Source: WHSW01 sp963777775
GTDB lineage: Bacteria > Actinomycetota > Thermoleophilia > Solirubrobacterales > 70-9
Direction of reading: 5' to 3'
DNA: 64,000 nt
Assembly (NCBI GenBank): GCA_963777775.1
Contig: CAVZRL010000009.1
Coordinates: 248,001-312,000 of the forward strand
The notes beneath the pieces were generated by a model. It was not told the origin of the DNA and did not search any database. It saw only the letters and a list, made by a program, of their open reading frames with translations. A program made the translations under genes and the position numbers. Below are positions 16,500-24,588 of the stretch, piece by piece; within the stretch, counting starts at the first letter, position 1, and the number at the start of each line of letters is the position of its first letter.

Positions 16500-19400
16500 C
16501 GAGCGTCGCCCCGAACTGATCGCCGGTCTCTCCCAGATCGAGCACGTTCGGGCTGTCCTGGCTCCAGAGCTGGTTTCCGGCCGAGCTCAGGCCGGTCGCC
16601 GAGCCGTAGATCAGGTTCAGGCCGCCGGCGGTGATCGCCCCGATCGTCTCCGCGGGCACGCCGACCGCGAGGTCAGCGTGCAAATCGCCGTTCAGGTCGT
16701 CGGCGGCAAGCGCGGACCCGAACGCGTCGTTGGTCTCCGCCGTTTCGCTGATCCCGGCGCTGTTCTGGTGCCAGAGCTGGTTGGCGGCCGAGCTCAGGCC
16801 GGCACCGGAGCCGTGGATCACGTTGGCGGCACCCGCGCCCGCGAGGGTCCCGACACTCTCCCCCGGCACGCCGGCGATCAGGTCGCCGTCACCGTCGCCG
16901 TCGAGGTCGCCGGCGGCAAGCGCGGCGCCGAACCTGTCGCCGGTCTCGGCCTTGTCAGCGATCGCGGCGCTGTTCTGGCCCCAGTGCTGGCTGCCCGCCG
17001 AGCTCAGACCAGCGCCAGAGCCGTAGATCGCGTGCACGAGGCCCGCGTTCGCGGCTGTCCCGACGCTCTCTCCGGGGGCACCGGCGAGCAGGTCGCCGTC
17101 GCCGTCGCCGTCGAGGTCGCCGGCGGCAAGCGCGGCGCCAAAGGCATCGCCGACGTTGGGTCCGTCGGCGATCCCGGCGCTGTTCTGGGCCCAGAGCTGA
17201 TTCGCGGTCGAGCTCAGCCCGGCGGGGGAGCCGTAGAGCACGTTGACCGCGCCGGCGCCAGTATTGGTGCCGAAGGCCTCTCCGGGCACGCCGGCGCTCA
17301 GGTCGCCGTCGCCGTCGCCGTCGAGGTCGCCGACGGCAAGCGCCGCGCCGAACCTGTCGCCGGTCTCGGCCTTGTCGGCGATGTCGGTGCTGTTTTGGCT
17401 CCAGAGTTGGTTCGCGGCCGCACTCAGACCGCCGCCAGAGCCGTAGATCACGTTGACCGCGCCCGCGTTCGTGGCCGTGCCGATGCTCTCCCCCGGCGCG
17501 CCGGCGCTCAGGTCGTCGTCGCCGTCGCCGTCGAGGTCGCCGGCGGCCAACGAGGTCCCGACCTCGTCGCCGGCCTCGGCGGAGTCCGCGATTCCGCCGC
17601 TGCCTTGGCTGAAGCCCTGGGCGCCGGTCGCCGTCAGCCCCGATGAGGAGCCGTAGAGGACGTTCACGGTCCCCGTGTCGGCGGTCGAGCCGGCGTCCTC
17701 GCCGGGCGCGCCGACCGCGAGGTCGGCGAACCCGTCGTCGTTGAAGTCTCCGACCGCGAGCCCTGACCCGAAGCGGTCACCGGACTCGGCGGCCTCACCG
17801 CCGACGTCGTCCTGGCTGAACAGCTGGTTGCCGGCGTCTGTTAGCGCACCGGCAGCGCCGTAGAGGACATTGACCGCGCCCGCATCGCTGGCCGCCCCAA
17901 GATCCTCGAGTGGGGCGCCAACCGCGCGGTCGGCGTAGCCGTCGCCGTTGAAGTCGCCCGCAGGTGGCTCAGGCGGCGGACCGAGCGTCGGCTGGTCGGG
18001 CGCCGACGGATCGATCTCGATCCAGCTCGCGACCGACGGGACGCCGGTCTCGTCGAGCAGGAAGAGCATGTAGTGACCAGGGGGCGCGACGCCCGCCGAT
18101 AGCGGAGCGAGGACGTTGACACCCTCGCCGTCGAAGTTGTCGAGCACCTGGAGCTCGACGTGACGCTGGTTCATGTCGACGCCGTGGGTGGTCGCCGACG
18201 GGGCGACAAGCACAGCCCGCTCGATTCCCGGACTGGCGCTTTCGATCCCGAAGTCGTCGCCCCAGTCGACCGCCTGTGGAGCCGAGTCGATCACCGGCCG
18301 CGGCCCCTTGAACAGGTACGGCGGCGAGTAGATCTCCCCGTTGTCGGTCAGGCTCGCCCCACCGCCCGGCTCGATCGGACTGTGGTCGTCACCGGCCGAG
18401 AAGATCCGGCCGTCGGGCAACAGCACCGCCGTCGAGTGATAGGCGCGGTCCTCCTGTTGCGCCGGCCCCAGCACCCAGCTGTCGGTGTCGGGGTCATAGA
18501 GCTCGACCTGGCGGGCGCGGCCGTCGGCGTAGGTGACATAGCCGCCCCCGCCGCCCTGCATGAAGCCGCTTCCACCTCCGACGACGACCATCGAGCCGTC
18601 GGGGAGCAGGACCGTATTCGAGTTCGCCCGGGCTACGTTGAGCGGCGCGCTGGCGGTCCAGTCGAGGTCGCCGCTGGCGGCGTCGATCGTCTCTGACGTC
18701 TCGGTCGCCGGGTAGAAGGGGCCGGTGACCCCAGGCCGGTTGAAGCCACCGATGGCCGTCACCGTATCCGAGCCGGCCGGGCCGAGCGGACGCCGGAAGG
18801 CGTTGTCTGCCAGCCGCTGCTGGGACATGCTCGACGGACTTTCGTCCCAGGTGAAGCTGTCGGTGTCGAGGATCGCGACCTGTGGCTTGTACGGACCCGC
18901 CATCAGAAGGTTGCCGTCGCGAAGCGAGAACAATCTTGGGTAGAGATCGATCCCGACTCGGTCGGCGCTCGGCTTCTGCTCGAACGAGCCCTGGCCCCCG
19001 ATCGCCGCCGCCGGGTTGAAGACCTCGAGGTTCTCGCTCTCAACACCTCCGGGTGGCTCTGCGTTGTAGCCGCCGGCGACGATCGTGCGCCCGTCGGGGA
19101 GCATTGCCTGCGTCGGGTACCAGCGGCCGTCCGCCATGTCGGGCTGCTGGGTCCAGGTCTCCGTCCACGGGTCGAAGGTAAAGGCGGTCGGCAGACCGGC
19201 CCAGAACGTGTAGGGGTCGTCGGGGAGGGTGCCTTCATAGGCCAGCGTCCCTCCGGCGATCAGCACCTCCCCGCTCGGAAGCAGCGACTGCCCCGAGCAG
19301 AAGATCGGTGCCGCGGCCGGCGGCTGACCGCCGGGCCCGTCGACGTCGATCACCGGCGGGTCGACGTCGGTGAAAGCGGCAGGACCGGTGCCCAGCGAGG

Positions 19401-19869
19401 GGTCCCAGATCGCCGCTTCGCCCACGTTCGGCCGTGTCTCGCCTCCGCCCGGGGGCGGCGGACGACCCCAGAACAGCACCTTGCCGGTCGGCAGCATGAC
19501 CGAGTTGATCGCGTAGGTCGGCAAGGCGAACGGAGCCTGGGTCCACTCGCCGACCTCGGCGGGCGGGCCCGCGCGGGCGACCGTGGCGTCCTCCGAGGAG
19601 AGCGCGGCGCGCGCCGTCTCCTGCGGCAGCTTCCCACGGGCGGCGCGGCGTTCGAGCTTGCGGGCAGCGGCGTGCTCTGCCGCATGTTCGGCGCCCAGCA
19701 CGGCCGTTTCGATCGCCCGGATCTCGCTCTCGCCGGCGCCGGCCGGAATCAGGTCGCCGACGTCATGCGCCTCTGCTGGTGCGATGCCGACAGCAAGCAA
19801 CGCCGCCACTGACGCGACGGCGGGCAGAGTCCTCCGAGTTACCCCCAAAACCAGACCTCCGGTATCCAT
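16483..19869 (-). CDS. Secreted galactose-oxidase-like copper-radical enzyme with FG-GAP repeats (copy 3, intact)
   Basis: 1128 residues. Signal peptide ends in AEA-H near 35. The shared Ala-rich helix is followed by a kelch propeller at about 100-520 and a DUF1929 E-set domain to about 640. A short Pro-rich hinge and seven FG-GAP repeats run to the C-terminus. All galactose-oxidase ligands align: Cys in FCSGQSLLPSGE, Tyr in RWYPTQAMLPDGR, Tyr-His in AYHSTAVLLPDGR, and His in TTHGVDMNQRHVEL. It is the intact sister of copy 2 and a more distant relative of copy 1. The FG-GAP propeller probably tethers the oxidase to a polymer or to the cell wall. It lies downstream of the glycan-export operon on the same strand, so the two could be functionally linked; this is inference. 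Confidence 0.88.
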   Translation of the reverse strand: MDTGGLVLGVTRRTLPAVASVAALLAVGIAPAEAHDVGDLIPAGAGESEIRAIETAVLGAEHAAEHAAARKLERRAARGKLPQETARAALSSEDATVARAGPPAEVGEWTQAPFALPTYAINSVMLPTGKVLFWGRPPPPGGGETRPNVGEAAIWDPSLGTGPAAFTDVDPPVIDVDGPGGQPPAAAPIFCSGQSLLPSGEVLIAGGTLAYEGTLPDDPYTFWAGLPTAFTFDPWTETWTQQPDMADGRWYPTQAMLPDGRTIVAGGYNAEPPGGVESENLEVFNPAAAIGGQGSFEQKPSADRVGIDLYPRLFSLRDGNLLMAGPYKPQVAILDTDSFTWDESPSSMSQQRLADNAFRRPLGPAGSDTVTAIGGFNRPGVTGPFYPATETSETIDAASGDLDWTASAPLNVARANSNTVLLPDGSMVVVGGGSGFMQGGGGGYVTYADGRARQVELYDPDTDSWVLGPAQQEDRAYHSTAVLLPDGRIFSAGDDHSPIEPGGGASLTDNGEIYSPPYLFKGPRPVIDSAPQAVDWGDDFGIESASPGIERAVLVAPSATTHGVDMNQRHVELQVLDNFDGEGVNVLAPLSAGVAPPGHYMLFLLDETGVPSVASWIEIDPSAPDQPTLGPPPEPPAGDFNGDGYADRAVGAPLEDLGAASDAGAVNVLYGAAGALTDAGNQLFSQDDVGGEAAESGDRFGSGLAVGDFNDDGFADLAVGAPGEDAGSTADTGTVNVLYGSSSGLTATGAQGFSQGSGGIADSAEAGDEVGTSLAAGDLDGDGDDDLSAGAPGESIGTATNAGAVNVIYGSGGGLSAAANQLWSQNSTDIADKAETGDRFGAALAVGDLDGDGDGDLSAGVPGEAFGTNTGAGAVNVLYGSPAGLSSTANQLWAQNSAGIADGPNVGDAFGAALAAGDLDGDGDGDLLAGAPGESVGTAANAGLVHAIYGSGAGLSSAGSQHWGQNSAAIADKAETGDRFGAALAAGDLDGDGDGDLIAGVPGESVGTLAGAGAANVIHGSGAGLSSAANQLWHQNSAGISETAETNDAFGSALAADDLNGDLHADLAVGVPAETIGAITAGGLNLIYGSATGLSSAGNQLWSQDSPNVLDLGETGDQFGATLGAGAG
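16510..17965 (-). repeat. Seven tandem FG-GAP repeats, copy 3
   Basis: Cues in protein order are FNGDGYADRAVGAP, FNDDGFADLAVGAP, LDGDGDDDLSAGAP, LDGDGDGDLSAGVP, LDGDGDGDLLAGAP, LDGDGDGDLIAGVP and LNGDLHADLAVGVP. The central four are almost identical in DNA with a period near 210 bp (for example near 16895, 17105, 17315 and 17525), which suggests recent internal duplication or gene conversion. Confidence 0.85.
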
Positions 19870-19904
19870 TCCGTGCCCGTCCTGGCGACGATCGCGCCAG
19901 ACGG

Positions 19905-19948
19905 CTTGTGATCATACAAGGATCCTCGACGAGTTGTTCCCAAACTCG
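19905..19948. promoter_or_regulatory. Two inverted repeats between exporter permease and oxidase copy 3
   Basis: CTTGT (19905-19909) and ACAAG (19916-19920) flank GATCAT and form a 16-bp operator-like dyad 36-51 bp upstream of the copy 3 start. CGAGTT (19930-19935) pairs with AACTCG (19943-19948) just after the permease stop and could be a weak hairpin terminator for the export operon. Confidence 0.35.
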
Positions 19949-19949
19949 G

Positions 19950-20795
19950 TCACAGCCGCTCCGCGATCCGGCTGCGGGTGCGCAGGTAGGTGACGACGGC
20001 GACCGCGCAGAGGGCGAGGGTGACCACGAAAGGCGCCACCGTCGTAACGCCCCCGCCCGCCACCTCGCTCCAACTCGGGGCCGAGGGGTCGATGATCCAC
20101 TGACGGGTCTGGACGAAGAGCGGCGAAAGGGGGTTGAAGGCGGCCAGCGTCCTGAAGAACCCCTCGGGGATGTACTCGAACGGGTACAGCACCGGGCTGG
20201 CGTAGAAGAGGAGCCGGCTGATCGGATGCCAGGCCTGGCCGACGTCGCGAAAACGCACGAACAGCATCGAGAGCATGATCCCGACCGAGCTCGTGATCAC
20301 GCCGAGGTAGAGGAGCAGGACCGGGAGCAGGAGCCAGGTCGCCGTCGGCTCGATCCCGTAGACGAGGATCCAGGTGATCGCGACCACGAGGCTGGCCCCG
20401 AACGTGAACGAGGATGCGAGCAGCGCCGAGAGCGGCGCCGCGAGGGCGGGAACCCGGAGGCTGCGCATGACCGAGCCACGGGCGACGAAGGAGCGCAGGG
20501 CCGCGTTCGTCCCCTCCTGGAAGAAGAAATAGAGGGTGATGTTGAAGAGCAGCAGCACCGCGTAGTCGGGCACCGAGTCGCCGAACCGGATCACCCGGGT
20601 GAAGACGACGTAGAGGACCGCGAACAGCATCAGCGGGCGCAGCAGCGTCCACGCGTAGCCGAGCACCGAGCCGGCGTAACGGCGCCTGTACTCGGTCAGC
20701 GCCATGACCACGACCAGGTCCCAGAAGCGCCGGCGCGAGCCGCCCGCGTTCGGCGCCGGCCGGATCCGGTCCAGCGTTGCGGTCGCTTCGGTCAA
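19950..20795 (-). CDS. ABC-2 type polysaccharide exporter permease (Wzm/TagG-like)
   Basis: 281 residues with six hydrophobic segments at about 40-60, 67-95, 115-145, 150-178, 183-205 and 245-268. The N-terminal helix precedes YRRRYAGSVLGYAWTLLRPL, characteristic of ABC-2 permeases of the O-antigen/teichoic-acid type, and SRLLFYASPVLYPFEYIP is the typical loop before the last helices. The ATG overlaps the stop of the ATPase gene by 4 bp (ATGA), so the two are translationally coupled. It would form the membrane channel that carries a lipid-linked glycan across the inner membrane. It is the last gene of the operon. Confidence 0.9.
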   Translation of the reverse strand: MTEATATLDRIRPAPNAGGSRRRFWDLVVVMALTEYRRRYAGSVLGYAWTLLRPLMLFAVLYVVFTRVIRFGDSVPDYAVLLLFNITLYFFFQEGTNAALRSFVARGSVMRSLRVPALAAPLSALLASSFTFGASLVVAITWILVYGIEPTATWLLLPVLLLYLGVITSSVGIMLSMLFVRFRDVGQAWHPISRLLFYASPVLYPFEYIPEGFFRTLAAFNPLSPLFVQTRQWIIDPSAPSWSEVAGGGVTTVAPFVVTLALCAVAVVTYLRTRSRIAERL

Positions 20796-22021
20796 CCCGC
20801 GATCACCTCCGCGTCCTCGACAGGCTGCTCGAGCGTGGCGCCGTGGCGGAGCGCAACCGCACCTCCCCCGGCACGGGTGTTGCCCGGGATCCGCAACGGC
20901 AGGATCGCGACCTGAGAAGCGGGCACGTCGTTCCCCTTCCTGCCGGGACGAACGACCCAGACGCCGAGCGAGTAGTCGCCGGGGTGGAGGCGGTCCTCGA
21001 CCCAGGCCCGGACCCGCGGCGTGACTCCGGGGACGAGGTGCGCGAGCGGGATCGTCGGCGAGAGGAAGACCCGCCCCCCGCGCTCGTTGCGAATCTCGAT
21101 CCGCAGGCCGGGACGCTCGACCGGGCGCTGCGGAGCAAGCGTCGCCTCGATCACGATCTCGCGCTCAGCCCCGGCGGGTGTCCGCTCGAGCCCGTCGGTG
21201 ACCGCCAGCGACGCCTCGGTGATCTGGACCGCGCCACGGCGCTCGTCCCCGTCGTCGAGCATCTCGGCTTCGCTTGCGCCCTCGGGAACGTTGACCTCGA
21301 TGTAGCGAGCCGCCACCGCGCGCGGATCGCCGAGCGCCTCGACCTTGCCGTTCTCGAGCAGCAGGGCCCGGTCACAGAGTCGCTCGATCAACCCGGTGGC
21401 GTGCGAGACGAGGACGATCGTCCGCCCGCGGCGGCGGAAATCCGCGAACGCCTCGGTGCACTTCTCCTGGAACGCCCGGTCGCCGACCGCGAGAATCTCG
21501 TCGACGAGCAGCAGGTCGGGGTCGGTCTCGATCAGCGCCGCGAAGGCGAGTCGCATCCGCATCCCGTGCGAGAGGTCCTTGAGCCGGGTCTCGGAGAAAT
21601 CGCGCAGATCGGCGAAGTCGAGAATCGAGTCGACCTGCAGGCGCGCATCGCGCCTCGAGAGGCCGAGCATGACGGCGGTGATCGCGGCGTTCTCGCCCGC
21701 CGAGAGCTCCGGGCTGAACCCGACTCCGAGTTGGAGCGCCGGAGCGAGCCGGCCCTCGATCCGGACGGTTCCGGAGTCGGCGGGATAGACGCCGGAGATG
21801 ATCTTCAGCAAGGTGCTCTTGCCCGAGCCGTTTCGGCCCATGAGGCCGAACAGCTCTCCCGGCTCGACCGCGAAGGTGATCCCGCGAAGCACCTCCAAGG
21901 TGTCGTAGCGCGTCGGCCGCCACCGGATCCGGGAGCCCTCGGAGCGCTGTCGCGCGATCTGGAAGCGCTTCACGAGCTCGTCGACCGTGATCGCCGGCGG
22001 GCTCAAGCGGGCACTCACCAT
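20792..22021 (-). CDS. ABC exporter ATPase with C-terminal glycan-binding domain (Wzt-like)
   Basis: 409 residues. Walker A GRNGSGKST at 62-70, signature LSHGMRMRLAFA, Walker B LLLVDEIL, and the H-loop at LVSHATGL. After about residue 250 comes a beta-rich domain (AVQITEASLAVTDG to GVWVVRPGRKG) like the Wzt C-terminal domain. In Wzm/Wzt systems that domain recognises the modified end of the glycan before export. Here the modification could be sulfation or methylation, both encoded upstream; this is inference. The start overlaps the end of the upstream fusion gene by 7 bp, and the permease gene overlaps its stop. Confidence 0.9.
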   Translation of the reverse strand: MVSARLSPPAITVDELVKRFQIARQRSEGSRIRWRPTRYDTLEVLRGITFAVEPGELFGLMGRNGSGKSTLLKIISGVYPADSGTVRIEGRLAPALQLGVGFSPELSAGENAAITAVMLGLSRRDARLQVDSILDFADLRDFSETRLKDLSHGMRMRLAFAALIETDPDLLLVDEILAVGDRAFQEKCTEAFADFRRRGRTIVLVSHATGLIERLCDRALLLENGKVEALGDPRAVAARYIEVNVPEGASEAEMLDDGDERRGAVQITEASLAVTDGLERTPAGAEREIVIEATLAPQRPVERPGLRIEIRNERGGRVFLSPTIPLAHLVPGVTPRVRAWVEDRLHPGDYSLGVWVVRPGRKGNDVPASQVAILPLRIPGNTRAGGGAVALRHGATLEQPVEDAEVIAG

Positions 22022-24588
22022 GACGAGCCGTCCTCGTAGCCGAGCTCGATCAGGAGGTCTCCGGCCTCCCGCTCAAAGGTCTTGCGGTCATCGGCCGTGA
22101 AAGCTTCCCTCCACTGACCGGCGAGGCCGTTGCGAAGGAACTCGGTCGGCTTCTCGTCGCCCCGGTTCCGCCCGCCGGTTGCGCGCTCGAAGCTCGCCTG
22201 CTCGACGCAGGCCTCGACCACGTCCGCCCCGGTGTCCGCCTCAAGGAACCCGAGCGCTGTCTCGGTGGCGCCGGCCGGGTCGGCGAGCAAGTCCTCGTAG
22301 CGGACCTCGAAATAGCGCTCACCGAGCAGCTCCTTGCCGTCGGCGCGAGCGCGGCGGACCATCTCCGTCCATTCGCGGGCGGTTCCGGCCAGCCAGTCGG
22401 CGGTGAAGATGCTGCGGCCGCTGTCCAGGAACGCGGCCGGGTTTGCCTGGTAGGCATCGCGGATCTCGCGCTCGGCGCCGTCGAGCTCGTGGATGCCCCC
22501 GCGCTCGGTGCTTCGGTTCCAGACGTGGTGCTTGGCCGAGATCGCGACGTCGCGACCGTCGCGAATGATGTGGACGACCTTCGCGGTCGGGTGAACCTGG
22601 GCGATCTCGCGAACGAGATCGCGGCTCAGGAACGGGGTCTTGTCGCCGATGATCGGCGTCCCGGTCTCGCGGGCGGTCTGGGCGAAGAAGTAGTCGATTG
22701 CGAGCCGGGTCAGCTCCGCGAGCTGCTCGTTGGGGTCACGGTCGCGCGCCCACACCGAGCGCTCCAGCCACGAACGAAGCGAGGCGTCAGCGGCAAGCGC
22801 TCCGGCCAGCGGGCGAGCGGGGATCGTAGCCGTCTCCGGGGCACCGAGCACGTAGTCGCAACCGAAGAACCGGCCCTCGCCGCGACAGGTGATTTCTGGA
22901 TGAGCGTCCAGGGTCCGCATCAGCCAGGTCGTCCCCGACTTCGCCCGCCCGACCAGAAAAAAGGCCGACGGGACGTCACGACGCTTGCGTCGCACCGCGG
23001 CGCTGCGCCGGCGACCGCGCCACGGGGTCCGCGCACGGCGCTCCCGCTCGAGCGAGCGCGTGGTCCCGGGAGCACTCGAAGCGTGCCCGTTCGACAAGCC
23101 GCCCGCGCCGCGAGCGCGAGCCTGAGCTCCGACCGCCGGCCGGGCGGGCGTCGCAGGGGAGGACGGCGGACGGGACCTCGACGTTGCTGTGCGGCCGTGC
23201 ACGACGGCGTTCTCGGAGGGGGCCGGCTCGCCGGCCCGAATCTCCTCGTAGAGCGCGAGCAGCCACTCGACCCCCTGGGCCGCGGTCATCGGCACCTCAG
23301 CGTTGGCCGAAAGGCGCTCGACCAGGTCCGGGTCGGAGGCCAGGCGGCGAAGCTTCTCGGTCAGGTCGGGTGCGTCGCCGGATCGGAACAGGAGGCCGTT
23401 GTGCTCGTCGGCGACGACCTCCGACATCCCGCCCAGGTCCGAGGCAACGACCGGAACGCCGGCGGCCTGCGCCGAGTAGATCGTCAGCGGAGCGTTCTCG
23501 TACCAGACCGAGGGCACGACCTGGACATCGATTCGCTCCAGACGCGCGGGGATGTGCTCGTTCGGGATCCCACCGGCGAACCGGATCCGATCGTCGCCGG
23601 CGGCAAGCTCGTAGAGCTCGCGGAAGTAGCCGGGCTCGGAGTCGACGTCCCCGATGATCTCCAGGGTCGCGTCGGGATCACGAAGCCGACGAAATGCCTC
23701 GACCAGGACGTGGACGCCCTTCGGGCGGCGGATCGCCCCCACGTAGGCGAAGCGAACTCCCCGCGCCCCTCGGCGCCGCGTCCTGCGCACAGCGTCGAAT
23801 CGAGAGACGTCGATGCTGTACGGGTGGACCTTGATCAGGTCCGCCGGCATCCCGTTCTGGACCAGCAGGTCGCGCATCAGGGCCGTTGGGGCGACGATCG
23901 CGTCCACCCGCTCGAGCCGGGCGCGAAGGAAGTCGCCGCGCTCGAGCACCGCTCGCACGGTCGCGGCCCGGGTCGCATCCGATCCGTCGCCGGCCGCGGC
24001 ATCACGCGCGAGGCGCCGGTATAGCGCCCGCCGGCGATTCGGGCGCGACGGCGGCTCGATGCCGAACCACTTCTCAGCTCCCCGGCATTCGAGGCAGTTG
24101 GCCGAGAGCCCGTCCGGGCCCCCGCACAGCTCGCCATCGGTCCGCATCAGGATGCTGCGCACGCAGACCGACCAGAAGTCGGTCGCCGTGAATACAAGCG
24201 GGACCCCGAGCTCGCGCAGCGCGTCGAGGGTCGACCCGGTCAGCCGTGCGAGGTGGAACATGTGAACGACGTCCGGGGCCAGCTCGCGCGCCCAACCTCG
24301 GACGTGTTGGGCGACGCTCTCGTCCGCGTACTCGAGGCGGACGGGCAGCGCACCGCCCCGCCGAGCGGGCAGCCGGTCCGGGACGCGGAGCGCGTGCACA
24401 TGCAGTCCCCGATACTCGTAGTCTTCGGCGCCGACCTCCGGCGCGGAGTGCCCGGGCGTCGGGTCCACGGTCAGCACGTGGACCTCGTGGCCGCGCTTGA
24501 GCAGCTCGAGGCCGGTATCGCGAGCGGCAACCTCGGTGCCCGCGAAGTGGTCGGGGAAGAACTGGTGAGTGGTGAGCAGAACCCTCAC
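22015..24588 (-). CDS. Fusion of GT4 glycosyltransferase and PAPS-dependent sulfotransferase
   Basis: 857 residues from GTG 24588, which overlaps the upstream stop as GTGA; the frame is open further upstream but that part lies within the upstream gene. Residues 1-450 are a GT-B glycosyltransferase: LLTTHQFFPDHFAGTEVAAR, then YVGAIRRPKGVHVLVEAF, then ENAPLTIYSAQAAGVPVVAS with the donor-site glutamate region. A Cys-containing insert sits near 155-170. An Arg/Ala/Pro-rich linker spans 452-538. From about 540 a sulfotransferase shows the PAPS 5'-phosphosulfate loop RAKSGTTWL (548-556) and the 3'-phosphate motif IIRDGRDVAIS. Its C-terminal half is close to the separate sulfotransferase at 27467-28687. 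One polypeptide could add a sugar and sulfate it. Confidence 0.88.
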   Translation of the reverse strand: MRVLLTTHQFFPDHFAGTEVAARDTGLELLKRGHEVHVLTVDPTPGHSAPEVGAEDYEYRGLHVHALRVPDRLPARRGGALPVRLEYADESVAQHVRGWARELAPDVVHMFHLARLTGSTLDALRELGVPLVFTATDFWSVCVRSILMRTDGELCGGPDGLSANCLECRGAEKWFGIEPPSRPNRRRALYRRLARDAAAGDGSDATRAATVRAVLERGDFLRARLERVDAIVAPTALMRDLLVQNGMPADLIKVHPYSIDVSRFDAVRRTRRRGARGVRFAYVGAIRRPKGVHVLVEAFRRLRDPDATLEIIGDVDSEPGYFRELYELAAGDDRIRFAGGIPNEHIPARLERIDVQVVPSVWYENAPLTIYSAQAAGVPVVASDLGGMSEVVADEHNGLLFRSGDAPDLTEKLRRLASDPDLVERLSANAEVPMTAAQGVEWLLALYEEIRAGEPAPSENAVVHGRTATSRSRPPSSPATPARPAVGAQARARGAGGLSNGHASSAPGTTRSLERERRARTPWRGRRRSAAVRRKRRDVPSAFFLVGRAKSGTTWLMRTLDAHPEITCRGEGRFFGCDYVLGAPETATIPARPLAGALAADASLRSWLERSVWARDRDPNEQLAELTRLAIDYFFAQTARETGTPIIGDKTPFLSRDLVREIAQVHPTAKVVHIIRDGRDVAISAKHHVWNRSTERGGIHELDGAEREIRDAYQANPAAFLDSGRSIFTADWLAGTAREWTEMVRRARADGKELLGERYFEVRYEDLLADPAGATETALGFLEADTGADVVEACVEQASFERATGGRNRGDEKPTEFLRNGLAGQWREAFTADDRKTFEREAGDLLIELGYEDGSSW

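Noticed and set aside
12897..17965. CRISPR-like array of regularly spaced repeats
   Set aside because: The repeats are about 210-bp coding units for FG-GAP domains with no short palindromic repeat or unique spacers, and no cas genes are present.
22489..24024. A 511-codon plus-strand open frame opposite the GT4-sulfotransferase gene
   Set aside because: Shadow of the opposite strand: Arg/Pro/Gly-rich text, no domain, no ribosome site, and the minus-strand gene has clear motifs.
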